Under the pieces are notes generated by a model. The model did no database searches, was not told where the DNA came from, and saw only the letters and a list, made by a program, of their open reading frames with translations. From an uncultured Amaricoccus sp. (lineage in GTDB: Bacteria > Pseudomonadota > Alphaproteobacteria > Rhodobacterales > Rhodobacteraceae), in assembly GCF_937858865.1 (NCBI RefSeq), contig NZ_CALLYO010000191.1:1-5792 (forward strand): 5,792 nt of DNA, in the 5' to 3' direction. Position numbers and translations under genes: made by a program. Positions 1 to 5,792 of the stretch are shown one piece after another; position 1 is the first letter of the stretch; every line of letters starts with the position of its first letter.

Positions 1-2321
1 CGCGCCGCCTCGTCGAACACCGCGGTGAAGACGAAGGTCGACCCCGCCCCGAGCTCGCTCGACACGGTGATCTCGCCCCCCATCGCCTGCACCAGCTTCT
101 CGCTGATCGCGAGGCCGAGCCCGGTGCCCTCGGTCACGCGCGACATCGAGCTGTCGACCTGGAAGAAGCGCTCGAAGATCCGCGGCAGCGCGGCCTCGGG
201 GATGCCCGGCCCGGTGTCGGCGACGGTGACGGTGAGCTTCGCCTGCGCCCCGCGCTCCAGCGCGGCGTGCACGCCCACGCCGCCGGCGTCGGTGAACTTG
301 ACCGCGTTGCCGACGAGGTTGGTCAGGATCTGGCGCAGGGCCTGCGCGTCGCCGCGCACGGTCAGGCCCCTGATCTCGGTCCAGTCGGCCTCGAGGCGGA
401 TCCCCTTCCGCGATGCGGTCACCTTCATCATGTCGGTGACCTCGCCGAGCACCGTCTCCGGCTCGAAGGGCATCGATTCGAGCTTGCGGTTGCCCGAGTC
501 GATCCGGCTGACGTCGATCAGGTCGGAGATCAGCGACATCTGCGCGTTGGCGGAGGAAAGGAGCAGGTCCACCAGCTCGCGCTGCTCCTCGTCGAGGCCG
601 GTCATGGCGAGAAGCTGCGTGGCGCCGAGGACGCCGTTCATCGGCGTCCTGAGCTCGTGGCTGACGTTGGACAGGAACTCGGTCCGGCTGCGGTCCGCCG
701 CCTTCGCCGCCACGAGGGCGCGCTCAAGCCGCCGGGCCGAGCGCACGGCGTAGAGCGAGCTGACCGCGCTGATCGCGGTCGCGACGAGGAGCGCGAGCGC
801 GAGCGGGATCGCCGCCTTGCGCAGGATGTTCGCGCCCGGCCGCGGCGCGTCCCAGACCACGTTGGTGATGACGTCGCCCTTGAAGTCGACGAGCGCCACG
901 CTCGCCATGCCCTCGGGGACCTCTTGGCTGAGCGTCAGCTTGGTCGCGAGAAGGTCCCGCCCCAGCGTGCCCAGCCGCTCCTCGGTCAGCCGCGTCCCGT
1001 GGATCTGCACCGGCAGCGCGCCGCGCGTCACCCCCGGCGGCAGGCCCTCGACGAGGGTCATCCGCGAGACGGCGAAGAACCAGGGCGAGCCGTCGAACTC
1101 GGCGAGGAGCGTGCGCAGCCGCGCGTTGCGCTGGCTCTTGGTATCGAGCAGCCCGAGGATCGCCCCGAGCAGCGGCGCCGGCAGGATGTCGACCTCGCCC
1201 TCGGGCGGCGAGCCGGCGATCCAGCCGAAGTTGGTCCGGCCCTCGGGGATGAGGATCGCCAGGTCGAAGGTGCCGAGCTCGGTGACGCTGCTGCCGATGC
1301 TGCTGTAGAGCCACTCGCGGTCGTCGTTCATCACCGCGGCGAACCCCTGGTCCCAGATCGAATAGTCGCGGACCAGCGTGTAGGTGCTGGTGCGCACCGC
1401 CTCGAGCTCGCTCTCGACCAGGCGCTTCGAGGAGTCGAGCGCGAGGCGGTTGTGCTGCGCCGAGATCCAGAGGGCGGTGCCGAGGACGACGAGGATGAGC
1501 AGGACGATCCCGCCGGCGTGGAGCGCCACCAGCCGGTGCGAGAGCCGCAGCGCGTCGTCCTCGTCGTCGCCCTCGCCGGCGGCCCGGTTCGCCCAGTGCG
1601 CCGCAGGCGCCGGCTCCGCCTCCGGCCCGACCCCGAGCGCCACGCGCGCCACCCGCTCGCGCCGCGACCGGCGCGCGAGCAGCGCGACCGAGCCGTGCAG
1701 CACCATGTTGAGCAGCGGATAGAGCATCAGCTCGGACCAGATCTCGCCCTGGATCGCGAAGGTGGTGGCGCCGAGCAGCGCATAGGCCGAGGCCCAGATC
1801 GCCCAGGGCAGCGGCCGCTCGTGGCTCGGGTCGGCCACGACGTTGCGCAGCAGCGGGAAGAAGGCGGTGAGCGTGGTGAGGTTGGCGGCGATGAGGAAGA
1901 TGACGACCGCGAACCCCCGCGCCTCCTCGTCGATCCAGCGGCTGTAGGCGAGGGCGGCGGCCGCGAGATAGAGGCCGGTCAGCACGAGGTCCGCCTGGAA
2001 CGAGGCCCGGTCGCGCCAGTCCTCCGGCCACCACTCGCGCGGCCAGTAGCGCGAGGGGTCCTGCCGGCGGGCCCGCCACCAGCAGCGCCCCGCCACGAAG
2101 AGCGCCATGCTGCTGCAGACGACGGGAAGGGCGAGCTCGGCCGCCGAAGCCTCGCGGTCCCACTCGAGGAAGGTGAGCAGCGCGGTGCCGTAGGCGAACA
2201 TCAGCCAGGTCACCGGGTTGGGCTCGATCTCCTCGTCCCGGATATAGAGGAGGTAGCCGACGAGCTGCAGGAAGCCCGCGAGCAGGCCGAAGGTGAGCAT
2301 CATCTGGTCGCTATGGTTCAT
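1..2321 (-). CDS. Membrane sensor histidine kinase with 7-TM PQ-loop-like N-terminus and CHASE4-like domain (3' end off window)
   Basis: Inner-membrane sensor kinase of a two-component system, expected to autophosphorylate a histidine and pass the phosphate to an unseen response regulator. The frame is open from the ATG at 2321 to the window edge, giving 773 complete codons. Seven hydrophobic segments (roughly residues 7-27, 37-55, 61-80, 110-128, 136-157, 170-189, 192-215) form a 3+1+3 pattern with related motifs PNPVTW (34-39) and LPWAIW (171-176), resembling PQ-loop/SWEET repeats. After an acidic linker, helices near 268-288 and 499-523 bracket an extracytoplasmic region whose start (VRDYSIWDQGF, 317-327) resembles CHASE4. 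HisKA has SHELRTPMNG with phospho-acceptor His555. The ATPase has the N box (Asn668, Asn672), DTGPGIP (Asp702) and GTGLGL (from Gly732). A weak GGCGGA lies 7 nt before the start. The C-terminus is missing, so a hybrid kinase with a receiver domain is possible. The kinase call is very secure; the sensory assignments rest on sequence pattern only. Confidence 0.95.
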   Translation of the reverse strand, partial: MNHSDQMMLTFGLLAGFLQLVGYLLYIRDEEIEPNPVTWLMFAYGTALLTFLEWDREASAAELALPVVCSSMALFVAGRCWWRARRQDPSRYWPREWWPEDWRDRASFQADLVLTGLYLAAAALAYSRWIDEEARGFAVVIFLIAANLTTLTAFFPLLRNVVADPSHERPLPWAIWASAYALLGATTFAIQGEIWSELMLYPLLNMVLHGSVALLARRSRRERVARVALGVGPEAEPAPAAHWANRAAGEGDDEDDALRLSHRLVALHAGGIVLLILVVLGTALWISAQHNRLALDSSKRLVESELEAVRTSTYTLVRDYSIWDQGFAAVMNDDREWLYSSIGSSVTELGTFDLAILIPEGRTNFGWIAGSPPEGEVDILPAPLLGAILGLLDTKSQRNARLRTLLAEFDGSPWFFAVSRMTLVEGLPPGVTRGALPVQIHGTRLTEERLGTLGRDLLATKLTLSQEVPEGMASVALVDFKGDVITNVVWDAPRPGANILRKAAIPLALALLVATAISAVSSLYAVRSARRLERALVAAKAADRSRTEFLSNVSHELRTPMNGVLGATQLLAMTGLDEEQRELVDLLLSSANAQMSLISDLIDVSRIDSGNRKLESMPFEPETVLGEVTDMMKVTASRKGIRLEADWTEIRGLTVRGDAQALRQILTNLVGNAVKFTDAGGVGVHAALERGAQAKLTVTVADTGPGIPEAALPRIFERFFQVDSSMSRVTEGTGLGLAISEKLVQAMGGEITVSSELGAGSTFVFTAVFDEAA

Positions 2322-2423
2322 CGGTGGATCCGCCCGGCGCGCCAGTCCGCGCCACACATGCCGCCTGCGATCATCAGCCCCTCAGCAATCTTCCGCCGTA
2401 CTCCCAGAGGCAGGATCGCCCGA

Positions 2424-2442
2424 TATCTCGCAAGATGCGATA
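2424..2442. repeat. Imperfect inverted repeat in the divergent promoter region
   Basis: TATCTCGCA and TGCGATA face each other around a short AGA centre and pair as TATCGCA/TGCGATA with one unpaired T in the left arm. A further GCGATA copy occurs at 2449-2454, 12 bp after the GCGATA of the right arm. It may be a regulator site or chance; no family is recognised. Confidence 0.3.
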
Positions 2443-2495
2443 CCTGAAGCGATAACACATTAACAGCAACTCCACTAGTGCGAGTAAACCCGCCG

Positions 2496-2509
2496 GGAGA
2501 GTGATCTCC
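2496..2509. repeat. Short perfect inverted repeat GGAGA-GTGA-TCTCC
   Basis: Five-base arms flank a four-base centre, upstream of the larger palindrome at 2524-2541. The arms are too short for a terminator and no T run follows. It may be part of a protein-binding site, but five-base arms also arise often by chance. Confidence 0.25.
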
Positions 2510-2523
2510 ACGGATTTATGCTT

Positions 2524-2541
2524 GTGGTTGTATGTAACCAC
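2524..2541. promoter_or_regulatory. Operator-like palindrome GTGGTT-N6-AACCAC
   Basis: Perfect six-base arms (GTGGTT and AACCAC) are separated by GTATGT, giving an 18-bp two-fold symmetric site about 130 bp before the thiamine enzyme's probable start, in the AT-richer part of the region. Its size suits a dimeric helix-turn-helix repressor such as those of the GntR or LacI families, which often control sugar-acid operons. The family assignment is speculative, because no regulator gene is visible in the window and the site is not an exact match to a consensus I know. It contains TATGTA, a possible -10-like element, so a bound protein could block transcription of the rightward operon. Confidence 0.4.
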
Positions 2542-2578
2542 CCCCGCGCATCGACGGACGCGACAGAAGCCAGGCCTT

Positions 2579-2610
2579 CGCCCCCCCGAGGCGCCCCCCC
2601 GATTCGGGGG
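2579..2610 (+). repeat. C-run direct repeat and hairpin in the operon leader
   Basis: The 11-mer CGCCCCCCCGA occurs at 2579-2589 and again at 2592-2602. The second copy pairs with the following G run: CCCCCG (2596-2601) and CGGGGG (2605-2610) form a stem around ATT. If transcribed, this is a strong GC hairpin about 60 nt before the probable start codon. There is no U tract after it, so it is not a normal intrinsic terminator. It could affect leader folding or may simply be a slippage-prone homopolymer tract. Confidence 0.5.
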
Positions 2611-2656
2611 TGGCGGACCGCCGGCCGTCGCAGGTAGGAATGGCCTGGACGCCCGC

Positions 2657-2675
2657 AGAAGGAGGACGCCAGTTG
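2657..2675 (+). promoter_or_regulatory. Strong Shine-Dalgarno that selects a TTG start
   Basis: AGAAGGAGG at 2657-2665 is a near-ideal ribosome-binding site, placed 7 nt before TTG at 2673. The in-frame upstream alternatives are worse. GTG at 2610 lies in the C/G hairpin, and ATG at 2640 has only a poorly spaced AGGA directly next to it. The TTG start also gives an N-terminus (MPRTAARVFVDCLL) that matches the usual beginning of ALS-like enzymes. Confidence 0.8.
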
Positions 2676-4337
2676 CCCAGGACCGCCGCCCGGGTCTTCG
2701 TCGACTGCCTGCTGGCGCAGGGGGTCACCACGGCGTTCGGCGTCCCGGGCGAGAGCTACCTCGCGGTCCTCGACGCCCTCAGCGACGCGCCCGGCATCCG
2801 CATGGTCGCCAACCGCCAGGAGGGGGGCGCCGCCTTCATGGCCGCCGCCTGGGGCAAGCTGACCGGCCGGCCCGGCATCTGCTTCGCGAGCCGCGGGCCG
2901 GGCGCCGCCAACGCCGCGATCGGCGTGCATTCGGCGCGGCAGGATTCTGCGCCGATGATCCTCTTCGTCGGGCAGATCGGCACCGGCATGCGCGACCGCG
3001 AGGCCTTCCAGGAGGTCGACTATCGCGCGGTCTTCGGCCCGCTCGCCAAGTGGGCGGTGGAGATCGACGACCCCGACCGGGTGCCCGAGCTCGTCGCCCG
3101 CGCCTTCGCCGTGGCCCAGAGCGGGCGGCCGGGACCCGTGGTGGTCGCGCTGCCGGAAGACATGCTGGCCGCGCCGACCGAGGCCGTCGCCGGCCCGGCC
3201 GTGCGCATCCCGAAGGCCGCCCCCTCGGCCGAGGACCTCGCCGGGATCGCCCGCCTCCTCGAGGGGGCCGGGGCGCCGCTCGTCCTCGCCGGCGGCGGGG
3301 GCTGGGGCGAGGCCGGCCGGGCCGGCCTGCGCGGCTTCGCCGAGGCGAACCTCCTGCCGGTCCTCGTCGGCTTCCGCAACCAGGACCTCCTGCCGGCGAC
3401 CAGCCCGAGCTACGCCGGCGACGCCGGCCTCGGCAAGACGGCGGGCGTCCGCCGGCTCCTCGCCGAGGCCGACGTGATCCTCGCCGTCGGGATCGAGTTC
3501 AGCGAGATCCTGACCGAGGGCTACCGGCTCTTCCCGATCCCGGAGATGGCGGCGCGGCTCATCCATGCGCACGCCTCGGACGCCGAGCTCAACAAGCTCG
3601 AGACCGCCGCCCTGCCCGTCCACGCCCATCCCGACCGGCTGATGCCGGCCCTCGCCGGGCTCCGCCTCGAGGGCCGCGCGCGCTGGGCGGCGCGCACCGA
3701 GGCCGCCCATGCCGACTGGCGGGCGAGCCTCGCCACGCCGCCGCAGCCGGGCGGGCTCGACATGGGCGAGGTGGTGCGCCACCTCCAGGCCGTCCTCCCG
3801 GCCGACGCCATCCTGACCAACGGCGCCGGCAACTTCGCCACCTGGACCAACAAGCACTTCGCCTTCGGCGAGCGGCAGCGGCTGCTCGCGCCGCAGTCGG
3901 GCGCCATGGGCTACGGCGTGCCGGCGGCGATCGCGGCCAGGATCGCCCACCCGGAGCGGACCGTCGTCTGCGTCGCCGGGGACGGCGACTTCCAGATGAC
4001 CCTGCCCGAGCTCGGCTGCGCGCTGCAGGCGCGCGCCTGGCCGATCATCCTCATCGTCAACAACCGCAGCTACGGCACCATCCGCATGCACCAGGAGCGC
4101 CGCTATCCGCGCCGGGTCAGCTTCACCGACATCGAGAACCCGGATTTCGTCGCGCTCGCCGCCGCCTACGGCACCCATGCCGAGCGGGTGACGGCGACGG
4201 CGGACTTCCCGGCCGCCTTCGCCCGCGCGCTGGCGAGCCCGACCGGCGCCGTCCTCGAGCTGGCGATCGACACCGAGAGCCTGACGCCGCGCCAGACGCT
4301 CAGCGCCCTGCGCGCCGCCGCCGAAGAGGGGGTCTGA
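2673..4337 (+). CDS. Thiamine-diphosphate-dependent enzyme, acetolactate-synthase large-subunit-like
   Basis: A cytoplasmic ThDP enzyme of the acetolactate synthase/pyruvate oxidase superfamily, 554 residues from the TTG start, the usual family length. The N-terminal PYR domain (about 1-165) has the VPGESYLAVLDAL segment and the activating glutamate in NRQEGGAA (Glu50). The family segment FGPLAKW follows. The central domain (about 180-330) contains the glycine-rich AGGGGWGEAG. The C-terminal PP domain (about 365-535) has the ThDP/Mg motif, starting GDGD (from Gly436) and ending with the NN pair (463-464). The glutamate argues against glyoxylate carboligase, which lacks it. The enzyme should form or break a C-C bond next to a carbonyl of a 2-oxo acid or acyloin, but the substrate cannot be read from sequence. 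No small ALS regulatory subunit gene follows, and the partner is a uronate-dehydrogenase-like gene. A dedicated catabolic role is therefore likelier than branched-chain amino acid synthesis. A start at 2640 or 2610 is less likely. Confidence 0.93.
   Translation: MPRTAARVFVDCLLAQGVTTAFGVPGESYLAVLDALSDAPGIRMVANRQEGGAAFMAAAWGKLTGRPGICFASRGPGAANAAIGVHSARQDSAPMILFVGQIGTGMRDREAFQEVDYRAVFGPLAKWAVEIDDPDRVPELVARAFAVAQSGRPGPVVVALPEDMLAAPTEAVAGPAVRIPKAAPSAEDLAGIARLLEGAGAPLVLAGGGGWGEAGRAGLRGFAEANLLPVLVGFRNQDLLPATSPSYAGDAGLGKTAGVRRLLAEADVILAVGIEFSEILTEGYRLFPIPEMAARLIHAHASDAELNKLETAALPVHAHPDRLMPALAGLRLEGRARWAARTEAAHADWRASLATPPQPGGLDMGEVVRHLQAVLPADAILTNGAGNFATWTNKHFAFGERQRLLAPQSGAMGYGVPAAIAARIAHPERTVVCVAGDGDFQMTLPELGCALQARAWPIILIVNNRSYGTIRMHQERRYPRRVSFTDIENPDFVALAAAYGTHAERVTATADFPAAFARALASPTGAVLELAIDTESLTPRQTLSALRAAAEEGV
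4326..4332 (+). promoter_or_regulatory. Ribosome-binding site for the dehydrogenase gene
   Basis: GAGGGGG lies inside the last codons of the thiamine enzyme gene, 9 nt before the ATG at 4342. Its position over the upstream stop codon suggests translational coupling of the two genes. Confidence 0.55.
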
Positions 4338-4341
4338 ACCG

Positions 4342-4371
4342 ATGTCGACGCCAACGATGCCGACGCCAACG
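4342..4371 (+). repeat. Tandem 15-bp duplication at the start of the dehydrogenase gene
   Basis: The first 15 bases (ATGTCGACGCCAACG) are repeated at 4357-4371 with a single T-to-C change, encoding MSTPT then MPTPT. The duplication keeps the frame and creates a second in-frame ATG at 4357. The extra residues precede the first Rossmann strand, so either start should give a complete enzyme. Confidence 0.8.
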
Positions 4372-5178
4372 CCGGACTACCGGCGCATCCTTCTCACCGG
4401 CGCCGCCGGCAGCCTCGGCAGCCACCTGCGCCGCGGCCTCGCCCCGCTCGCCGGCCGCCTCCGGCTCGCCGACGTCCGCGACATGGGCGCGGCGGCGCCG
4501 CACGAGGAGATCGTCCGGGTCGACCTCTCCGACAGGGCGGCGGCCTTCGCGGCGATCGAGGGCTGCGACGCCGTCGTGCATTTCGCCGGCCACCCTTTCG
4601 AGCAGAGCTTCGAGGAGATCGCCGCCGAGACGCTGCCTGCCTCCTACCACGTCTTCGAGGGCGCCCGCCGCTTCGGCGTCCGCCGGGTGGTCTACGCCAG
4701 CTCGATCCACGCCGTCGGCTTCTACCCGGTCGAGGAGGTGCCCGGCACGCGGGTGATGCAGCGGCCCGACACCTTCTACGGCCTCGCCAAGACCTTCACC
4801 GAGAACCTCGCCAGCCTCTACTGGGACAAGTTCGGGGTGGAGAGCGTGATGCTGCGCATCTGCTCCTGCTTCGACGCGCCGGCCGACCGGCGGATGCTCT
4901 GGTCCTGGCTCTCACCCGCCGACTGCGTGCGGCTGGTCACGGCGGCGCTGACCGCGCCGCGGGTCGGCTTCTCGGTCGTCTACGGCACCTCGGCCAACGC
5001 GCGCGCCGCCGTCTCCAACGCCGGGGCCGCCCACATCGGCTTCCGGCCGCTCGACAGCGCCGACGGCTTCGCGGCGGCGGTGATGGCGGCGACCCCGCGG
5101 CCCGACCCGAACGAGGTCGCGAGCCGGGTGGTGGGCGGCGGCTTCGCCGCCACCGGCCATCCCGACGATGCCGGCTGA
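4342..5178 (+). CDS. NAD-dependent epimerase/dehydratase family protein, uronate-dehydrogenase-like
   Basis: A cytoplasmic extended-type SDR of 278 residues, close in length and layout to bacterial uronate dehydrogenases, which oxidise cyclic uronates to aldarolactones with NAD. Visible features are the Rossmann motif TGAAGSLG (19-26), Asp44 (fits NAD rather than NADP preference), VDLSD (60-64), YASS (118-121), GFYP (126-129), catalytic Tyr146 and Lys150 in YGLAK, RICSCF (172-177), DRRML (182-186) and YGTSAN (214-219). These segments align, from memory, with Agrobacterium Udh. However, the Udh segments GGxSVE, SSNH and GNIIGxY read AGHPFE, SSIH and ETLPASY here, changing residues that line the substrate site. 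The family is secure, but the uronate substrate is not, so no symbol is given. The gene begins 4 nt after the thiamine enzyme stop and overlaps the next gene by 11 nt. An alternative start is the ATG at 4357. Confidence 0.9.
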   Translation: MSTPTMPTPTPDYRRILLTGAAGSLGSHLRRGLAPLAGRLRLADVRDMGAAAPHEEIVRVDLSDRAAAFAAIEGCDAVVHFAGHPFEQSFEEIAAETLPASYHVFEGARRFGVRRVVYASSIHAVGFYPVEEVPGTRVMQRPDTFYGLAKTFTENLASLYWDKFGVESVMLRICSCFDAPADRRMLWSWLSPADCVRLVTAALTAPRVGFSVVYGTSANARAAVSNAGAAHIGFRPLDSADGFAAAVMAATPRPDPNEVASRVVGGGFAATGHPDDAG

Positions 5179-5792
5179 CGCCGCGCTCCTGCGCGCGGCG
5201 CTCGCGGCCACCTGGCCCGCCGCCGAGGAGCGGCGCCTCGGGCCCTTCCTGCTCCGCCGCGGCGCCGGCGGCGGCGGCCGCGTCTCGGCGGCATCCCTGG
5301 CGGAGGCCGACGCCGCCGACGCCGACCTCGCGGCGGCCGAGGCCGCCATGCGCGCCTGGGGACAGGTGCCGCTCTTCCGCCTCTCGCCCGGAGAGGCGGC
5401 GCTCGATGCCCGCCTCGCCGCGCGCGGCTATCTCCTCCGCGACCCGACGCTCATCCTCGCCGCCCCGACCGACGCCGTCGCCGCGGAACCGGGCGAGGCG
5501 GCGGTCTTCGGCGACGGCCCGCTCGCCTGCATGGCCGAGATCTGGGCCGCGGGCGGCATCGGCCCGGCCCGCCTCGCGGTCATGGCCCGCGCGCCCGCGC
5601 CGCGCTGCTACCTGCTCGGCCGGCTCGACGACCATCCCGCCGGGGCGGCCTTCGTCGCGCTCTCCGGCCCCGTCGCCATGATGCACGCGCTCGAGGTCTC
5701 GCCCGCCGCCCGCCGCCGCGGCCTCGGCGCCCGCATGACCCGCGCCGCCGCCGACTGGGCGCGGCGGCAGGGGGCCGGGACCTTCGCGCTCG
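5168..5792 (+). CDS. GNAT family N-acetyltransferase (3' end off window)
   Basis: A probable acetyl-CoA-dependent acyltransferase of the GCN5-related superfamily; 208 codons are visible before the right edge. The acetyl-CoA-binding motif is clear near the end: MHALEVSPAARRRGLGARM (172-190), fitting R/Q-x-x-G-x-G/A (Arg182, Gly185, Gly187), followed by the helix AAADWARRQGAG. The N-terminal part has GAGGGGRVSAASL (32-44), a style I associate with a GNAT subgroup in Rhodobacterales. The substrate is unknown. The ATG at 5168 overlaps the end of the dehydrogenase gene by 11 nt and has no obvious Shine-Dalgarno, so it probably relies on translational coupling. It may be co-transcribed without sharing the metabolic task. 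The last strand and the C-terminus are missing. Confidence 0.85.
   Translation, partial: MPADAALLRAALAATWPAAEERRLGPFLLRRGAGGGGRVSAASLAEADAADADLAAAEAAMRAWGQVPLFRLSPGEAALDARLAARGYLLRDPTLILAAPTDAVAAEPGEAAVFGDGPLACMAEIWAAGGIGPARLAVMARAPAPRCYLLGRLDDHPAGAAFVALSGPVAMMHALEVSPAARRRGLGARMTRAAADWARRQGAGTFAL

Larger units (their letters stand above)
2322..2672. promoter_or_regulatory. Divergent intergenic region between the kinase and the metabolic operon
   Basis: This 351-bp region separates the leftward kinase gene from the rightward operon, so promoters for both should lie here. I see no convincing coding sequence in it. The stretch of about 2430-2545 is clearly richer in A and T than the flanking genes, as expected for promoter DNA, and holds several short inverted repeats (2424-2442, 2473-2480, 2496-2509, 2524-2541). 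I could not find -35/-10 boxes good enough to assign on either strand. The part from about 2550 to 2672 is GC-rich again and is probably the transcribed leader of the thiamine enzyme gene. Confidence 0.7.

Noticed and set aside
267..2447. Very long open frame on the plus strand opposite the kinase gene
   Set aside because: Its protein is a low-complexity Arg/Glu/Asp/His-rich chain with no family motif. It mirrors the codons of the antisense kinase, which has full HisKA/HATPase motifs; this is a high-GC artefact.
2410..2475. Possible TPP riboswitch before the thiamine enzyme gene (ACCTGAAGCGATAACA faintly resembles part of the THI box)
   Set aside because: The paired CTGAGA element and the expected helices are not visible, and an enzyme that uses the cofactor is not a typical TPP riboswitch target.
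2473..2480. CACTAGTG eight-base palindrome
   Set aside because: It is too short to distinguish from chance without copies elsewhere or conservation.
2455..2492. Minus-strand promoter with TTTACT and TGTTAA spaced 17 bp for the kinase gene
   Set aside because: The -10 match is only three of six bases, and high-GC alphaproteobacterial promoters are too variable for this to be reported as a feature.
2322..2672. Small protein gene, tRNA or mobile-element end in the intergenic region
   Set aside because: No frame with a good ribosome site and family-like composition, no cloverleaf, and no terminal repeats or target duplications were seen.
2475..4178. Long minus-strand open frame opposite the thiamine enzyme gene
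   Set aside because: It resembles ordinary high-GC antisense frames (Gly/Arg/Glu/Asp-rich, no domain motifs) and lies opposite a gene with complete ThDP motifs.
4937..5686. Minus-strand open frame across the dehydrogenase/GNAT junction
   Set aside because: It is Arg/Gly-rich with a repetitive C-terminus and no recognisable domain, while the plus strand holds two well-supported genes here.

Overview
This window comes from a very GC-rich bacterial chromosome. Gene third positions are almost all G or C, and long spurious open frames lie antisense to the real genes. The protein styles (an ALS-like thiamine enzyme, a uronate-dehydrogenase-like SDR, a GNAT protein with a GAGGGxRVSAA-type N-terminus) suggest an alphaproteobacterium, probably Rhodobacterales or a relative. 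That placement is an inference from protein style and is not proven.

Left part (1-2321, minus strand): one large membrane sensor histidine kinase, cut by the left edge. It has an N-terminal seven-helix membrane region with two internal PQ-loop/SWEET-like repeats, then a CHASE4-like extracytoplasmic domain between two further helices, then complete HisKA and HATPase motifs. Whether a receiver domain follows cannot be seen.

Middle (2322-2672): a 351-bp divergent intergenic region with a locally AT-richer core. It carries several short inverted repeats, including an operator-like palindrome at 2524-2541. A C-run direct repeat and hairpin precede the next gene, whose probable TTG start has a very strong Shine-Dalgarno sequence.

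Right part (2673-5792, plus strand): three tightly packed genes that look like one operon. They are a thiamine-diphosphate-dependent acetolactate-synthase-like enzyme, an NAD-dependent dehydrogenase of the uronate dehydrogenase type (4-nt gap), and a GNAT acetyltransferase (11-nt overlap, cut by the right edge). The first two probably act in one carbohydrate or oxo-acid pathway. The dehydrogenase keeps the Tyr/Lys catalytic pair but differs from characterised uronate dehydrogenases at several substrate-pocket positions, so its substrate is open. The divergent kinase could sense a related compound, but nothing in the sequence proves a link.
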